This document shows positions 8,517 through 15,905 of a stretch of DNA of 64,000 nucleotides, in pieces. The DNA is from Actinomycetota bacterium (GTDB lineage Bacteria; Actinomycetota; Acidimicrobiia; Acidimicrobiales; Acidimicrobilacustridaceae). The stretch is from assembly GCA_005787345.1 (NCBI GenBank), contig SYBH01000008.1, forward strand, positions 1-64,000, read 5' to 3'. How positions within the stretch are numbered: position 1 is the stretch's first letter; each line of letters opens with the position of its first letter. The notes beneath the pieces were generated by a model, which did no database searches, was not told the DNA's origin, and saw only the letters and a list, made by a program, of their open reading frames with translations. The position numbers and the translations under genes were made by a program.

Positions 8517-9659
8517 ATGGCGGGAAGAAGAGCAGAGGATGCGGAAGGGCCAAGGCTAGGCGCACGCCAGTCGATTGCAGCCTCGGGTCCCTTTGCACAC
8601 CAGGCCCACACTGCGTTCTGGGCGGGAAACTTCGCTGCCCTCGATGAGTTACTTGTCTCCGCCCCGGCAACCGTCGGGCCAGGTCCTTGGCCTGATGAAA
8701 TCGCAGCACAAGTCGTCTTTCAGCGATCACTCGGCGCAGTGCTTTCGTCGCTGCGCGGGAACCGTGACGATGCCGAGACGGGATTTCTCGAGGCACTCGC
8801 TCTTCGTGGAGGTCAACCTGTCGATGAGGCTCGGGTCATCGCCTACTCAATGCGCGCAGCGTTCGGGAGCGACGGCTTGCCGGAACGGGCCCTCGATGAT
8901 GTCGGGCGGGCTCGTGAACTTTCCTCAGCAGTCGGCAATAGCGAATTAGCCGCAGTTGCTTCGATTGGTGAAGGGTGGGCGCTCAGCGAGTTAGGACAGC
9001 TTGAGGAAGCCGCCAGCGTGCTTCAGGACGCCACGAAAAATTTGCCCGACAGTCTCGGGCGCTCTGTTGCTCAATTACGACTGGCGGAAGTTGAGCTGAT
9101 GATGGGCGATCGCGTGTCGGCCCGATCATCAGTGGATACGGCTCGAGAAACCTTCCTTAAGGCTGAAGCGCGCTACTGGGCGGCTCGCGCAGTGCTTCTC
9201 ACCGGGTCGATCGACCGAGACCGCGGCGGGCGTTGGCTCAAATTGGCACGAGAACTCGCTCTTCCTGATCTCGCCTATGAACGGCTCTTTCTGCCTGAAG
9301 GCGCGCTTTCGATTGATCTGTCGGCGAAGAGTTCAGTGTGTCGTGATGGCGTGCCTGTCGTGTTTCTGACTCGCCATGCTGAAGCAGCGGTGCGACTACT
9401 CGCGATGTCCGGATTTGAAGGAATGAGCGTTCAACATATTGCTGACGTCTTCTGGCCAGGCGTGCCGCTCGATCGCCAGCGCGCTCGCCTTCGTACGTTG
9501 CTATGGCAAGCACGAAACTCGCTGGGTGCCGATGCGTGGCGCGTACAACGACAGCATGACATCGTTGTGTTTGATAAAAGCGGTGTGGATGTCAGTGGGT
9601 CGATCACCGCAACGGCAATAGCCGCAGAGTTCTCATCGCGCCGAAAGCGGTCTCGCTAA
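8517..9659 (+). CDS. SARP/BTAD-like regulator with C-terminal winged helix
   Basis: A 380-residue protein. Residues about 25-260 are Ala/Leu-rich helical repeats resembling TPR or BTAD repeats (for example ALDDVGRARELSSAVGN). Residues about 285-360 resemble the winged-helix DNA-binding domain of SARP/OmpR-type regulators: RLLAMSGFEGMSVQHIADVFWP, then RLRTLLWQARN and a short wing. The usual SARP order is DNA-binding domain first, so this protein is reversed. It is divergent from the tandem-TetR gene and shares its 156-base control region, which contains a tandem TGACGTA repeat. Function beyond transcriptional regulation cannot be told. Confidence 0.65.
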   Translation: MAGRRAEDAEGPRLGARQSIAASGPFAHQAHTAFWAGNFAALDELLVSAPATVGPGPWPDEIAAQVVFQRSLGAVLSSLRGNRDDAETGFLEALALRGGQPVDEARVIAYSMRAAFGSDGLPERALDDVGRARELSSAVGNSELAAVASIGEGWALSELGQLEEAASVLQDATKNLPDSLGRSVAQLRLAEVELMMGDRVSARSSVDTARETFLKAEARYWAARAVLLTGSIDRDRGGRWLKLARELALPDLAYERLFLPEGALSIDLSAKSSVCRDGVPVVFLTRHAEAAVRLLAMSGFEGMSVQHIADVFWPGVPLDRQRARLRTLLWQARNSLGADAWRVQRQHDIVVFDKSGVDVSGSITATAIAAEFSSRRKRSR

Positions 9660-9671
9660 GAGACGGACCGA

Positions 9672-9788
9672 TCACACATCGTCAGGATCGTATTCGCCAC
9701 GCTCGTAGCGACGGCGACGGTTGATCTGTGCGGCAAAGGCCACAACGCAGACCACAGCAAGGATGGCGAAGATCGCGACGAGGACCAT
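9672..9788 (-). CDS. 38-residue single-pass membrane peptide
   Basis: A complete short reading frame: Met, a run of about 18 hydrophobic residues (VLVAIFAILAVVCVVAFAA), then QINRRRRYERGEYDPDDV and a stop. The positive cluster directly after the hydrophobic stretch predicts an N-out, C-in small membrane protein. The start is supported by TAGGCT exactly six bases upstream of the ATG, the leaderless promoter pattern used by at least eight other genes in this window. It lies between the SARP-like gene (converging) and the acyl-CoA dehydrogenase gene (upstream, same strand, its 3' end 36 bases away). Function unknown. Confidence 0.6.
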   Translation of the reverse strand: MVLVAIFAILAVVCVVAFAAQINRRRRYERGEYDPDDV

Positions 9789-9794
9789 GTTCTC

Positions 9795-9800
9795 AGCCTA
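9795..9800 (-). promoter_or_regulatory. Leaderless-type -10 (TAGGCT)
   Basis: TAGGCT, then six bases, then the ATG of the 38-residue peptide gene. Matches TANNNT at leaderless spacing. Confidence 0.5.
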
Positions 9801-9824
9801 GGCGCAGTAATGAACTGACTACGA

Positions 9825-10973
9825 TCATGGTCGCAACGAACGCCCGATGATCTCTTTCATGATCTCGGTGGTCCCGCCGTAGATCGTTTGAATACGTGTG
9901 TCGAGATATGCCCGGGCGATCGGATATTCGAGCATGTAGCCGTAACCGCCGTGGAGCTGCACGCAAGAATCCACGACGCGCTTTTGCAATTCGGTCGTCC
10001 ACCATTTCGCCATAGCCGCTTCTTCTGCGGTGAGTTCCTTGGCGTTTAGCGCCTCGATGCAACGGTCGAGAAAAACCTCGGCGATTTCGATCTCGGTTGC
10101 GCACTCGGCGAGGACAAACCGAGAGTTCTGGAAGGCGGCGATGGGTTGGCCAAAAGCGGTTCGTTCATGGGTGTAGGCAAGCGTCCAGCGCAGAGCTTGG
10201 CGCGCGGCGGCAACCGCGCCGACGGCGATCGAGAGCCGTTCTTGGGGAAGGTTCTCGACCAGATGCAGGAAACCCATCCCTTCGCTTCCTAAGAGGTTGG
10301 CGACTGGAACTCGTGCATCGGTGAAAAAGAGCTCAGCGGTGTCTTGGGCGTGTAGGCCGACTTTTTCGAGGTTTCGCCCGCGCTCAAATCCGGGCGTGCC
10401 ACGTTCGATTACAAGGAGGCTCATGCCCTTATGTCGCTCTTTGGGATCGGTCTTCACTGCAACGATGACGAGATCGGCGTTGATTCCGTTAGTGATGAAT
10501 GTTTTCGCGCCATTCACTATGTAGTCGTCGCCATCACGGAGCGCTGAGGTCGACATTGAAGCAAGGTCTGAGCCAATGCCAGGTTCGGTCATGGCGATTG
10601 CCGTGATGAGGTTGCCCGAGCAGATGCCCGGCAACCAGCGCTGTTTCTGTTCTTCGTTTGTCAATGAAAGGAAGTAGGGGAGGCAAACGTCGTTGTGCAG
10701 TGTGATGCCAATTCCGGCTGGGGCTGCACCTGCGTAGGCGAATTCTTCACTGATGATTGCGTTGTAACAGAAGTCCTCGACCCCGCCGCCGCCGAATTGC
10801 TCTGGGGCATCGATGGCCAAGAAACCGGCAGTGCCAGCGGCGGTGAACAGCCCTCGGTCCACAATCCCATCGCGATCCCAGCGTTCGAAATTCGGCGTCA
10901 CTTCACGTTCGATGAATGTGCGAACTGATTGACGAAACAGTTCGTGGTCTTCGGTGAAGATGGATCTACGCAT
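9825..10973 (-). CDS. Acyl-CoA dehydrogenase, long-chain/LCAD type
   Basis: FAD enzyme that introduces the alpha-beta double bond into acyl-CoA, passing electrons to ETF. 382 residues, normal length. FAD/substrate signatures include AMTEPGIGSD, FITNG, YTHERTAFGQ, QLHGGYGYMLEYPIARAYLD and the C-terminal IYGGTTEIMKEIIGR. The C-terminal IYGGT (rather than IYEGT) is typical of long-chain and isovaleryl types, whose catalytic Glu lies elsewhere. The frame could extend to 11159 but would run antisense through the TPP riboswitch; MRRSIFTEDHELF at 10973 matches the family N-terminus and follows TACGAT at leaderless spacing. Substrate chain length cannot be told. Confidence 0.93.
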   Translation of the reverse strand: MRRSIFTEDHELFRQSVRTFIEREVTPNFERWDRDGIVDRGLFTAAGTAGFLAIDAPEQFGGGGVEDFCYNAIISEEFAYAGAAPAGIGITLHNDVCLPYFLSLTNEEQKQRWLPGICSGNLITAIAMTEPGIGSDLASMSTSALRDGDDYIVNGAKTFITNGINADLVIVAVKTDPKERHKGMSLLVIERGTPGFERGRNLEKVGLHAQDTAELFFTDARVPVANLLGSEGMGFLHLVENLPQERLSIAVGAVAAARQALRWTLAYTHERTAFGQPIAAFQNSRFVLAECATEIEIAEVFLDRCIEALNAKELTAEEAAMAKWWTTELQKRVVDSCVQLHGGYGYMLEYPIARAYLDTRIQTIYGGTTEIMKEIIGRSLRP

Positions 10974-10979
10974 GCGCTG

Positions 10980-10985
10980 ATCGTA
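10980..10985 (-). promoter_or_regulatory. Leaderless-type -10 (TACGAT)
   Basis: TACGAT followed by six bases and the ATG of the acyl-CoA dehydrogenase gene. Supports the start at 10973 rather than the longer frame. Confidence 0.6.
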
Positions 10986-11047
10986 GGTGGCCGCGGCGGA
11001 ATCTGTTGGGCTGATCCGCAAGTTTGCGGGCGGATCTGTGTACCATC

Positions 11048-11158
11048 GGAAGTGAACACGGGAGTCCGGGAGGCCGGGCTGAGAGGGAAGAGCCGATCTC
11101 TTCCGACCGTTGCACCTGATCCGGGTCATGCCGGCGAAGGAAGTTTTCGGTTCACGCA
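11048..11158 (+). ncRNA. TPP riboswitch (THI element)
   Basis: Thiamine pyrophosphate-sensing aptamer in the leader of the thiamine operon. P1 is formed by GTGAAC (11052-11057) with GTTCAC (11150-11155). The conserved GGCTGAGA lies near 11077-11084, a P3 hairpin is made by GGAAGAG/CTCTTCC (about 11086-11104), and the second core ACCTGATCCGGGTCATGCC (about 11114-11132) is followed by GGCGAAGGAA. All the conserved elements are in the right order and spacing. It ends about 45 bases before the thiamine pyrophosphokinase ATG, too close for a long terminator, so control of translation initiation is the likely mode (inference). Confidence 0.96.
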
Positions 11159-11200
11159 CTGGTTGTGCTCGTTCGTGTCACTCCCTTTTAGGCGCCTGAC

Positions 11201-11878
11201 ATGTCTGAACTTGTTGACTCAACACCATGCGCCGCCATCATCATCATCGGCGGGGTGCGGCCGGATGTGAATTTGGCCGCGGCGCTTGAATCTGAAGGCG
11301 CTCTCGTTATCGCTGCGGACTCGGGGGCCGTCCACGCAAAGGCGGCGGGATTCGCTATTGATATCGCTGTTGGTGATTTCGATTCCATTCCACCGATGCT
11401 CCTCCAAGAACTCGAATCGGCAGGAGTGAAAATCGAGCGGCATCCCGCGGCGAAAGACGCTACAGATCTCGAACTGGCGATCAATGTCGCAATCAGAGAA
11501 GGCGCTGATGTCATCACGATCGTCGGTGGGCACGGTGGTCGGGTGGACCAGTCGTTTGCGAACGCGTTCGTGATCTCCTCGCCGACCTACGCGCATGTTT
11601 CGATGCACGCGATTCTCGATTCCGCCCTTGTGTCAGTCGTGCACGGCGGGGGAGGAGTCACATTTGTTGGTGATCCCGGTGATGTGGTGACAATCGTGCC
11701 TCTCCATGGTGAGGCAGTGGGTGTGCGAACAGAAGGACTTGAGTATCCGCTGAGGGGAGAAAGGCTGCCGGCGGGTACCACACGCGGCGTAAGCAACGTT
11801 CTTCTCGGTCACGAGGCAACGGTGTCAATTGAAGAGGGCACCGTGCTTGTAATCCGCCCTAGTCCAGAACTTTTTTGA
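11201..11878 (+). CDS. thiN: Thiamine pyrophosphokinase
   Basis: Converts thiamine to thiamine pyrophosphate using ATP. The 225-residue protein has the family motifs in order: ADSGA and VGDFDS (substrate and metal site), KDATDLELA, and GGHGGRVDQ. The C-terminal half is the beta-sandwich thiamine-binding domain. It is the first gene after the TPP riboswitch and leads a run with ThiB, ThiP and the ATPase, so imported thiamine is converted directly to the cofactor. No classical Shine-Dalgarno is seen before the ATG; the AGGCG at 11190 is the only candidate. Confidence 0.93.
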   Translation: MSELVDSTPCAAIIIIGGVRPDVNLAAALESEGALVIAADSGAVHAKAAGFAIDIAVGDFDSIPPMLLQELESAGVKIERHPAAKDATDLELAINVAIREGADVITIVGGHGGRVDQSFANAFVISSPTYAHVSMHAILDSALVSVVHGGGGVTFVGDPGDVVTIVPLHGEAVGVRTEGLEYPLRGERLPAGTTRGVSNVLLGHEATVSIEEGTVLVIRPSPELF

Positions 11879-11897
11879 CTGAAGATGGAGATATGAA

Positions 11898-13028
11898 ATG
11901 AGAAGACTGATTGCTGCGGGCCTTCTTGGGTTGACTGTTTTTGCGTTGAGTGTTTTAGGTAGCTCGTGTGCATCCGAAAAATCTGAAACTTCTTCGTCGG
12001 TGTCACCGGTGCTGGTGAACGGGTCCCTTCCGCGTTTTGAAGAGTCAGTCACGTTGAGAGTCATGACCCATGACTCGTTTGCGGTTTCTCAATCTGTACT
12101 CGATGAGTTTGAGTCGGCAACAAATGTCAGGGTCGAGTTGATCTCATCGGGAGATGCGGTTGCGATGACAAATGCCGCGATCCTCACCGCTGGCAATCCT
12201 GTAGCTGATGTCATTTTTGGTTTCGATGAAAACCTTCTTGGGTCAGTTCTTCGTAGCAATCTTCTCCAGCAGTTCCGAGCCGAACGTCTCGAAGGCGTTG
12301 ACTCAGTTTTCGTGATCGATGACTCCGGAATGGCGACACCGATTGATCATGGGAACGTTTGTGTGAATTTTGATCGTGGTGCGTTTTCGAAGGCTGGATT
12401 ACCGGTGCCTTCAACCTTCGACGCACTCATTGATCCTTCGGTGAAAAATGATTTTGTCGTTGAGGACCCATCGACATCAACTCCGGGCCTGGCCTTCATG
12501 CTCGCAACAATTGCCAAATTCGGTGGCGGCGATGATGCGACAACGGGTGCTGCATGGCTCAACTATTGGAAACAACTGAAAGCGAACGGTGTGAGCATCG
12601 TCGACAGTTGGGAAACTGCGTACTACGCAACTTTTTCTGGTGGGAGCGGTAAGGGTGATCGTCCGCTCGTCGTGAGTTACGCATCCAGTCCTCCCGCAGA
12701 GGTGTCGGACACCACACTCCCCGTAGACCAATCGCCGACCGGAGTTGTGACCGAAACCTGTTACCGCCAGACAGAATTCGCCGGGATCCTCAGAGGTGCG
12801 TCCCAGCCGCAGGCGGCTGCGGCATTTATCGAATTCATGCTTGGCGGCTCGTTTCAAGCTGATGTTCCTGGACAGATGTATGTCTACCCAGTGGTCACCG
12901 GCACGCCCTTGCCAGACACATTCGCGAAATACACAGCACCTGTTGAGGCTCCACTGGCGTTGCCTTATTCAGAAGTGGCGGCGAATCGAGAGCGGTGGAT
13001 TTCTCAGTGGTCAGCACTCTTCCGTTAG
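11898..13028 (+). CDS. thiB: Thiamine ABC transporter substrate-binding lipoprotein
   Basis: Extracytoplasmic thiamine-binding protein of a type I ABC importer. Residues 1-24 are a lipoprotein-type signal (basic start, hydrophobic core, then LGSSC) with the likely lipidated Cys at 24. The mature part starts the binding fold with LRVMTHDSFAVS, characteristic of ThiB, followed by NPVADVIFGFDEN and YWKQLKANG segments. 376 residues. A GGAG site precedes the ATG. The 3' end overlaps the permease gene by 34 bases, so they are translationally coupled. Regulated through the upstream riboswitch. Confidence 0.9.
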   Translation: MRRLIAAGLLGLTVFALSVLGSSCASEKSETSSSVSPVLVNGSLPRFEESVTLRVMTHDSFAVSQSVLDEFESATNVRVELISSGDAVAMTNAAILTAGNPVADVIFGFDENLLGSVLRSNLLQQFRAERLEGVDSVFVIDDSGMATPIDHGNVCVNFDRGAFSKAGLPVPSTFDALIDPSVKNDFVVEDPSTSTPGLAFMLATIAKFGGGDDATTGAAWLNYWKQLKANGVSIVDSWETAYYATFSGGSGKGDRPLVVSYASSPPAEVSDTTLPVDQSPTGVVTETCYRQTEFAGILRGASQPQAAAAFIEFMLGGSFQADVPGQMYVYPVVTGTPLPDTFAKYTAPVEAPLALPYSEVAANRERWISQWSALFR

Positions 13029-14698
13029 GCGTATCGGGGACCAACGCAAGTTCCCGTAGGAAGATCTGGTGGCGAGTTGTGGCCGCCGCTCCGCCGCTGC
13101 TCTTCCTTGCGGTGTTCTTTGCGTGGCCTGTTGTAGCGATCATTCTTCGGGGATTGCGCCCCGACGGGGCATGGGATCTTGCCGCCTTCGGTGAGGTTGT
13201 CGCTGATTCGACGATTCGCAGAGTCCTTTGGTTCACGATTTGGGAGTCAATTGCCTCGACGGTCCTCTGCTTGCTTTTCGCACTCCCAGGAGCCGCGCTA
13301 TTCGCTCGATATCGTTTCCCGGGCAAAAAGCTGCTTTGGTCTGCGCTTCTCGTGCCGTTTGTGCTCCCGACTGTCGTTGTGGCTGTTTCGTTACTCGGCA
13401 TCATTGGTAGCGGTGGACTCTCTGGAGTGAATCTCAGTGGGACAGTTTGGGCGATTCTTATCGCTCATGTGTTCTTCAACTACGCCGTAGTGGTGCGTAC
13501 CGTTGGTTCGACCTGGTCAACGATTGACCCACGACTTGAAGAGTCAGCTCGAGCACTAGGCGCTCGACCTTGGCGGGTATTCGCGGAGGTCACTTGGCCG
13601 CTCATTCGTTCGTCAGTCGCTGCGGCGTCGTCAATCGTCTTTCTCTTTAGTTTCACATCATTCGGAATCGTTTTGATCCTTGGTGGCATCTCTCACCGCA
13701 CACTTGAGGTCGAGATTTATGACCAAACCGCAAAGTTTCTTCAACTTGATGTCGCTGCAGTACTTGCTCTCCTTCAGTTACTTGTCGTCGTCATTATCCT
13801 TCTGTGGTTCGGACGATCACAGCGACGCCGTTCGGTCCTTTTCGACCAGCGTTCCGCAACTGAAACCGAACAACCTGCCGGAACCCCACGACAGAAGTGG
13901 TTCATCCGATCGAATCTCATGTTTATTGCGTTGCTTTTCGGGACACCCCTGATGGTTCTTGTTGTGCGCTCATTCTCGACACCCGAGGGCTGGGGTTTCG
14001 GTTTCTATCGCGCTCTCACCGATAGCCGAGGGGGATCGACGTCCTTCGTTCCCCCTGTCGACGCGATTGGAAACTCGCTGATGTTTGCGTCGATTGCAAC
14101 TGCCATTGCACTCGTTCTCGGTCTCTGCGCAGCGTGGGCAATTGTTGGTGACGGATCCGCTCATTCCGATACGCGGTTCAGTCGCTGGACCGATACTGCG
14201 CTGATGATCCCGCTCGGCACCTCGGCTGTCACCGTGGGCTTTGGATTTCTGATTGTTTTCGACGAACCGCCATTGAACCTTCGATCTTCGCTTTGGCTGA
14301 TCCCGATTGCACACGCAGTCGTGGCACTCCCGTTTGTCGTACGGTTACTGGCTCCTGCGCTTCGATCAATCGATCCTCGTCTACGAGAAGCGGCTGCGAC
14401 GCTCGGGGCTTCTCCTCGCCGGGTGTGGTTGAGCGTCGAAGTGCCGATCGTTGGGCGAGCGCTCGCCGCTGCAGCAGGTTTCGCGTTTGCTATTTCACTG
14501 GGTGAATTCGGAGCAACGGCATTTCTGATTCGTCCCGACCGCCCCACCATGCCAATTGCGATCTATCGAGCGCTGGGCCGACCAGGGGAATACAACTTTG
14601 GCCAAGCTATGGCGATGTCGACAATCCTGATGCTGCTCACCGTTGTCGTCATGCTCGTTATCGATCGTTTCCGTCCTGCTGGCGTTTCGGAATTCTGA
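12995..14698 (+). CDS. thiP: Thiamine ABC transporter permease, two fused MetI-type domains
   Basis: Membrane channel subunit. The 567-residue protein has about twelve membrane segments and two copies of the permease EAA-type loop: LEESARALGARPWRVFAEVTWP near residue 180 and LREAAATLGASPRRVWLSVEVP near residue 465. Fusion of the two halves into one chain is normal for ThiP. The start is a GTG inside the end of thiB; a second GTG at 13007 is equally possible. Its stop is one base before the ATPase gene's ATG. Confidence 0.91.
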   Translation: MDFSVVSTLPLGVSGTNASSRRKIWWRVVAAAPPLLFLAVFFAWPVVAIILRGLRPDGAWDLAAFGEVVADSTIRRVLWFTIWESIASTVLCLLFALPGAALFARYRFPGKKLLWSALLVPFVLPTVVVAVSLLGIIGSGGLSGVNLSGTVWAILIAHVFFNYAVVVRTVGSTWSTIDPRLEESARALGARPWRVFAEVTWPLIRSSVAAASSIVFLFSFTSFGIVLILGGISHRTLEVEIYDQTAKFLQLDVAAVLALLQLLVVVIILLWFGRSQRRRSVLFDQRSATETEQPAGTPRQKWFIRSNLMFIALLFGTPLMVLVVRSFSTPEGWGFGFYRALTDSRGGSTSFVPPVDAIGNSLMFASIATAIALVLGLCAAWAIVGDGSAHSDTRFSRWTDTALMIPLGTSAVTVGFGFLIVFDEPPLNLRSSLWLIPIAHAVVALPFVVRLLAPALRSIDPRLREAAATLGASPRRVWLSVEVPIVGRALAAAAGFAFAISLGEFGATAFLIRPDRPTMPIAIYRALGRPGEYNFGQAMAMSTILMLLTVVVMLVIDRFRPAGVSEF

Positions 14699-14699
14699 G

Positions 14700-15425
14700 A
14701 TGAGTAGCTCGTATCTTGCGCTGAATCATGTGAGTGCTCGCCATGACCGAAATGAAGACCCGACCCTTCACAACATTTCTGTTGATGTCGAGGCTGGCGA
14801 GGTCATCGGAGTACTCGGTTCGTCCGGTTCGGGGAAAACCACACTGCTTCGCGTCATTGCGGGGCTCCATAACGCCTCGGAGGGATCGATCATTCTCGAC
14901 GGCGTCGACATCACAACAACCCCTACGCACCTGAGGGGGGTTGGTCTGATGTTCCAAGAGCATGCATTGTTCCCTCATCTCAACGTTTCGGACAACGTGG
15001 CCTTCGGATTGCGGATGGCGAAGGTTCCCAAGCCTGAACGTTCGATTCGAGTGGTCGAAGTCCTCGAACTTGTCGGTCTCACTGATTTCGGGACGCGTGA
15101 TGTGGCCTCGTTGTCCGGGGGAGAGCGACAGCGCGTTGCGCTCGCTCGAACGCTTGCGCCATCGCCACGGTTGCTTCTTCTTGATGAACCCATGGGCTCG
15201 CTTGATCGAGTCCTGCGCGATCACTTGGTGTCGGAACTTCGGGAACTCATCGTCGACCTTGGCCTCACCGCTCTTTATGTCACGCACGACCGATCGGAGG
15301 CCTTCGCATTGGCCGATCGGATCGCAGTTCTCGACGAGGGCGCAGTGGTGCAGTTCGACACCCCCGGAGTTCTCGACGCATCTCCAGCCACCGAGCACGT
15401 GTCGCGGCTACTCGGTCACCGCTGA
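14700..15425 (+). CDS. thiQ: ABC transporter ATP-binding protein (ThiQ role)
   Basis: ATPase that energises the thiamine importer. 241 residues with Walker A GSSGSGKTT (about 40-48), Q-loop FQEHALFPH, signature LSGGERQRVALART and Walker B LLLLDEPMGSLD, then the switch His in YVTHDRSEA. The ATG follows the permease stop by one base; an in-frame longer version within thiP lacks homology. No other transporter genes lie near, so assignment to ThiBP is by context. It is the last gene of the riboswitch operon. Confidence 0.9.
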   Translation: MSSSYLALNHVSARHDRNEDPTLHNISVDVEAGEVIGVLGSSGSGKTTLLRVIAGLHNASEGSIILDGVDITTTPTHLRGVGLMFQEHALFPHLNVSDNVAFGLRMAKVPKPERSIRVVEVLELVGLTDFGTRDVASLSGGERQRVALARTLAPSPRLLLLDEPMGSLDRVLRDHLVSELRELIVDLGLTALYVTHDRSEAFALADRIAVLDEGAVVQFDTPGVLDASPATEHVSRLLGHR

Positions 15426-15452
15426 TCGTTGTTCTTGGGACACAATGGCCGC

Positions 15453-15878
15453 ATGGACCTGACAGCGACTCTCGATGCTTCGTGCTCGCTCGAGCAATTG
15501 CGGAATTGGGTCGGTGACCTCTCTCGCTATCCCGATTGGCTCACGATCGTCCCGCGGGCAGATTTCGAAGAGGGCAGCGAACCCAATGCTTGGGCTGTGG
15601 AACTTCGAGCGAAGGTTGGACCAATCGCCCGGTCAAAGCGGCTGCGCATGATCCGCACGATCGACGAGCCCAGCCATATTCGTTTTGAACGAGAAGAAGT
15701 GGACGGACGCAGTCATTCGTCATGGGTACTTGACGCCCAGCTTGATTCAATTGAGATCGGAACCCGTCTGACGATGGGCCTGCATTACGGGGGCTCGTTC
15801 GGGGCTGGTCTTTTCGAACGCCTCCTGGCTGATGAAATTGAGTCCTCGAAGCAAACTCTTCGCTCGCTGGTGGAATGA
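15453..15878 (+). CDS. SRPBCC (START-like) domain protein
   Basis: A 141-residue protein with the helix-grip hot-dog layout of polyketide-cyclase/START proteins: N-terminal strand, SLEQLRNWVGDLSRYPDW helix pair, several strands, and a long C-terminal helix (FERLLADEIESSKQTLRSLVE). Members bind hydrophobic ligands or act as cyclases and aromatases. Ligand unknown. The start ATG at 15453 lies six bases after CACAAT, a partial leaderless promoter match. It is placed 27 bases after the thiamine operon and may be independent of it. Confidence 0.7.
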   Translation: MDLTATLDASCSLEQLRNWVGDLSRYPDWLTIVPRADFEEGSEPNAWAVELRAKVGPIARSKRLRMIRTIDEPSHIRFEREEVDGRSHSSWVLDAQLDSIEIGTRLTMGLHYGGSFGAGLFERLLADEIESSKQTLRSLVE

Positions 15879-15893
15879 GGCCTCGCGGTTCCC

Positions 15894-15899
15894 TAGCGT
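15894..15899 (+). promoter_or_regulatory. Leaderless-type -10 (TAGCGT)
   Basis: TAGCGT followed by six bases and ATG 15906 of the M3 peptidase gene. It supports this ATG over the in-frame GTG two codons earlier. Confidence 0.55.
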
Positions 15900-15905
15900 G
15901 TGGTC

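Noticed and set aside
10974..11159. N-terminal extension of the acyl-CoA dehydrogenase frame
   Set aside because: It would encode through the antisense of the TPP riboswitch; the family N-terminus and the leaderless promoter both point to 10973.
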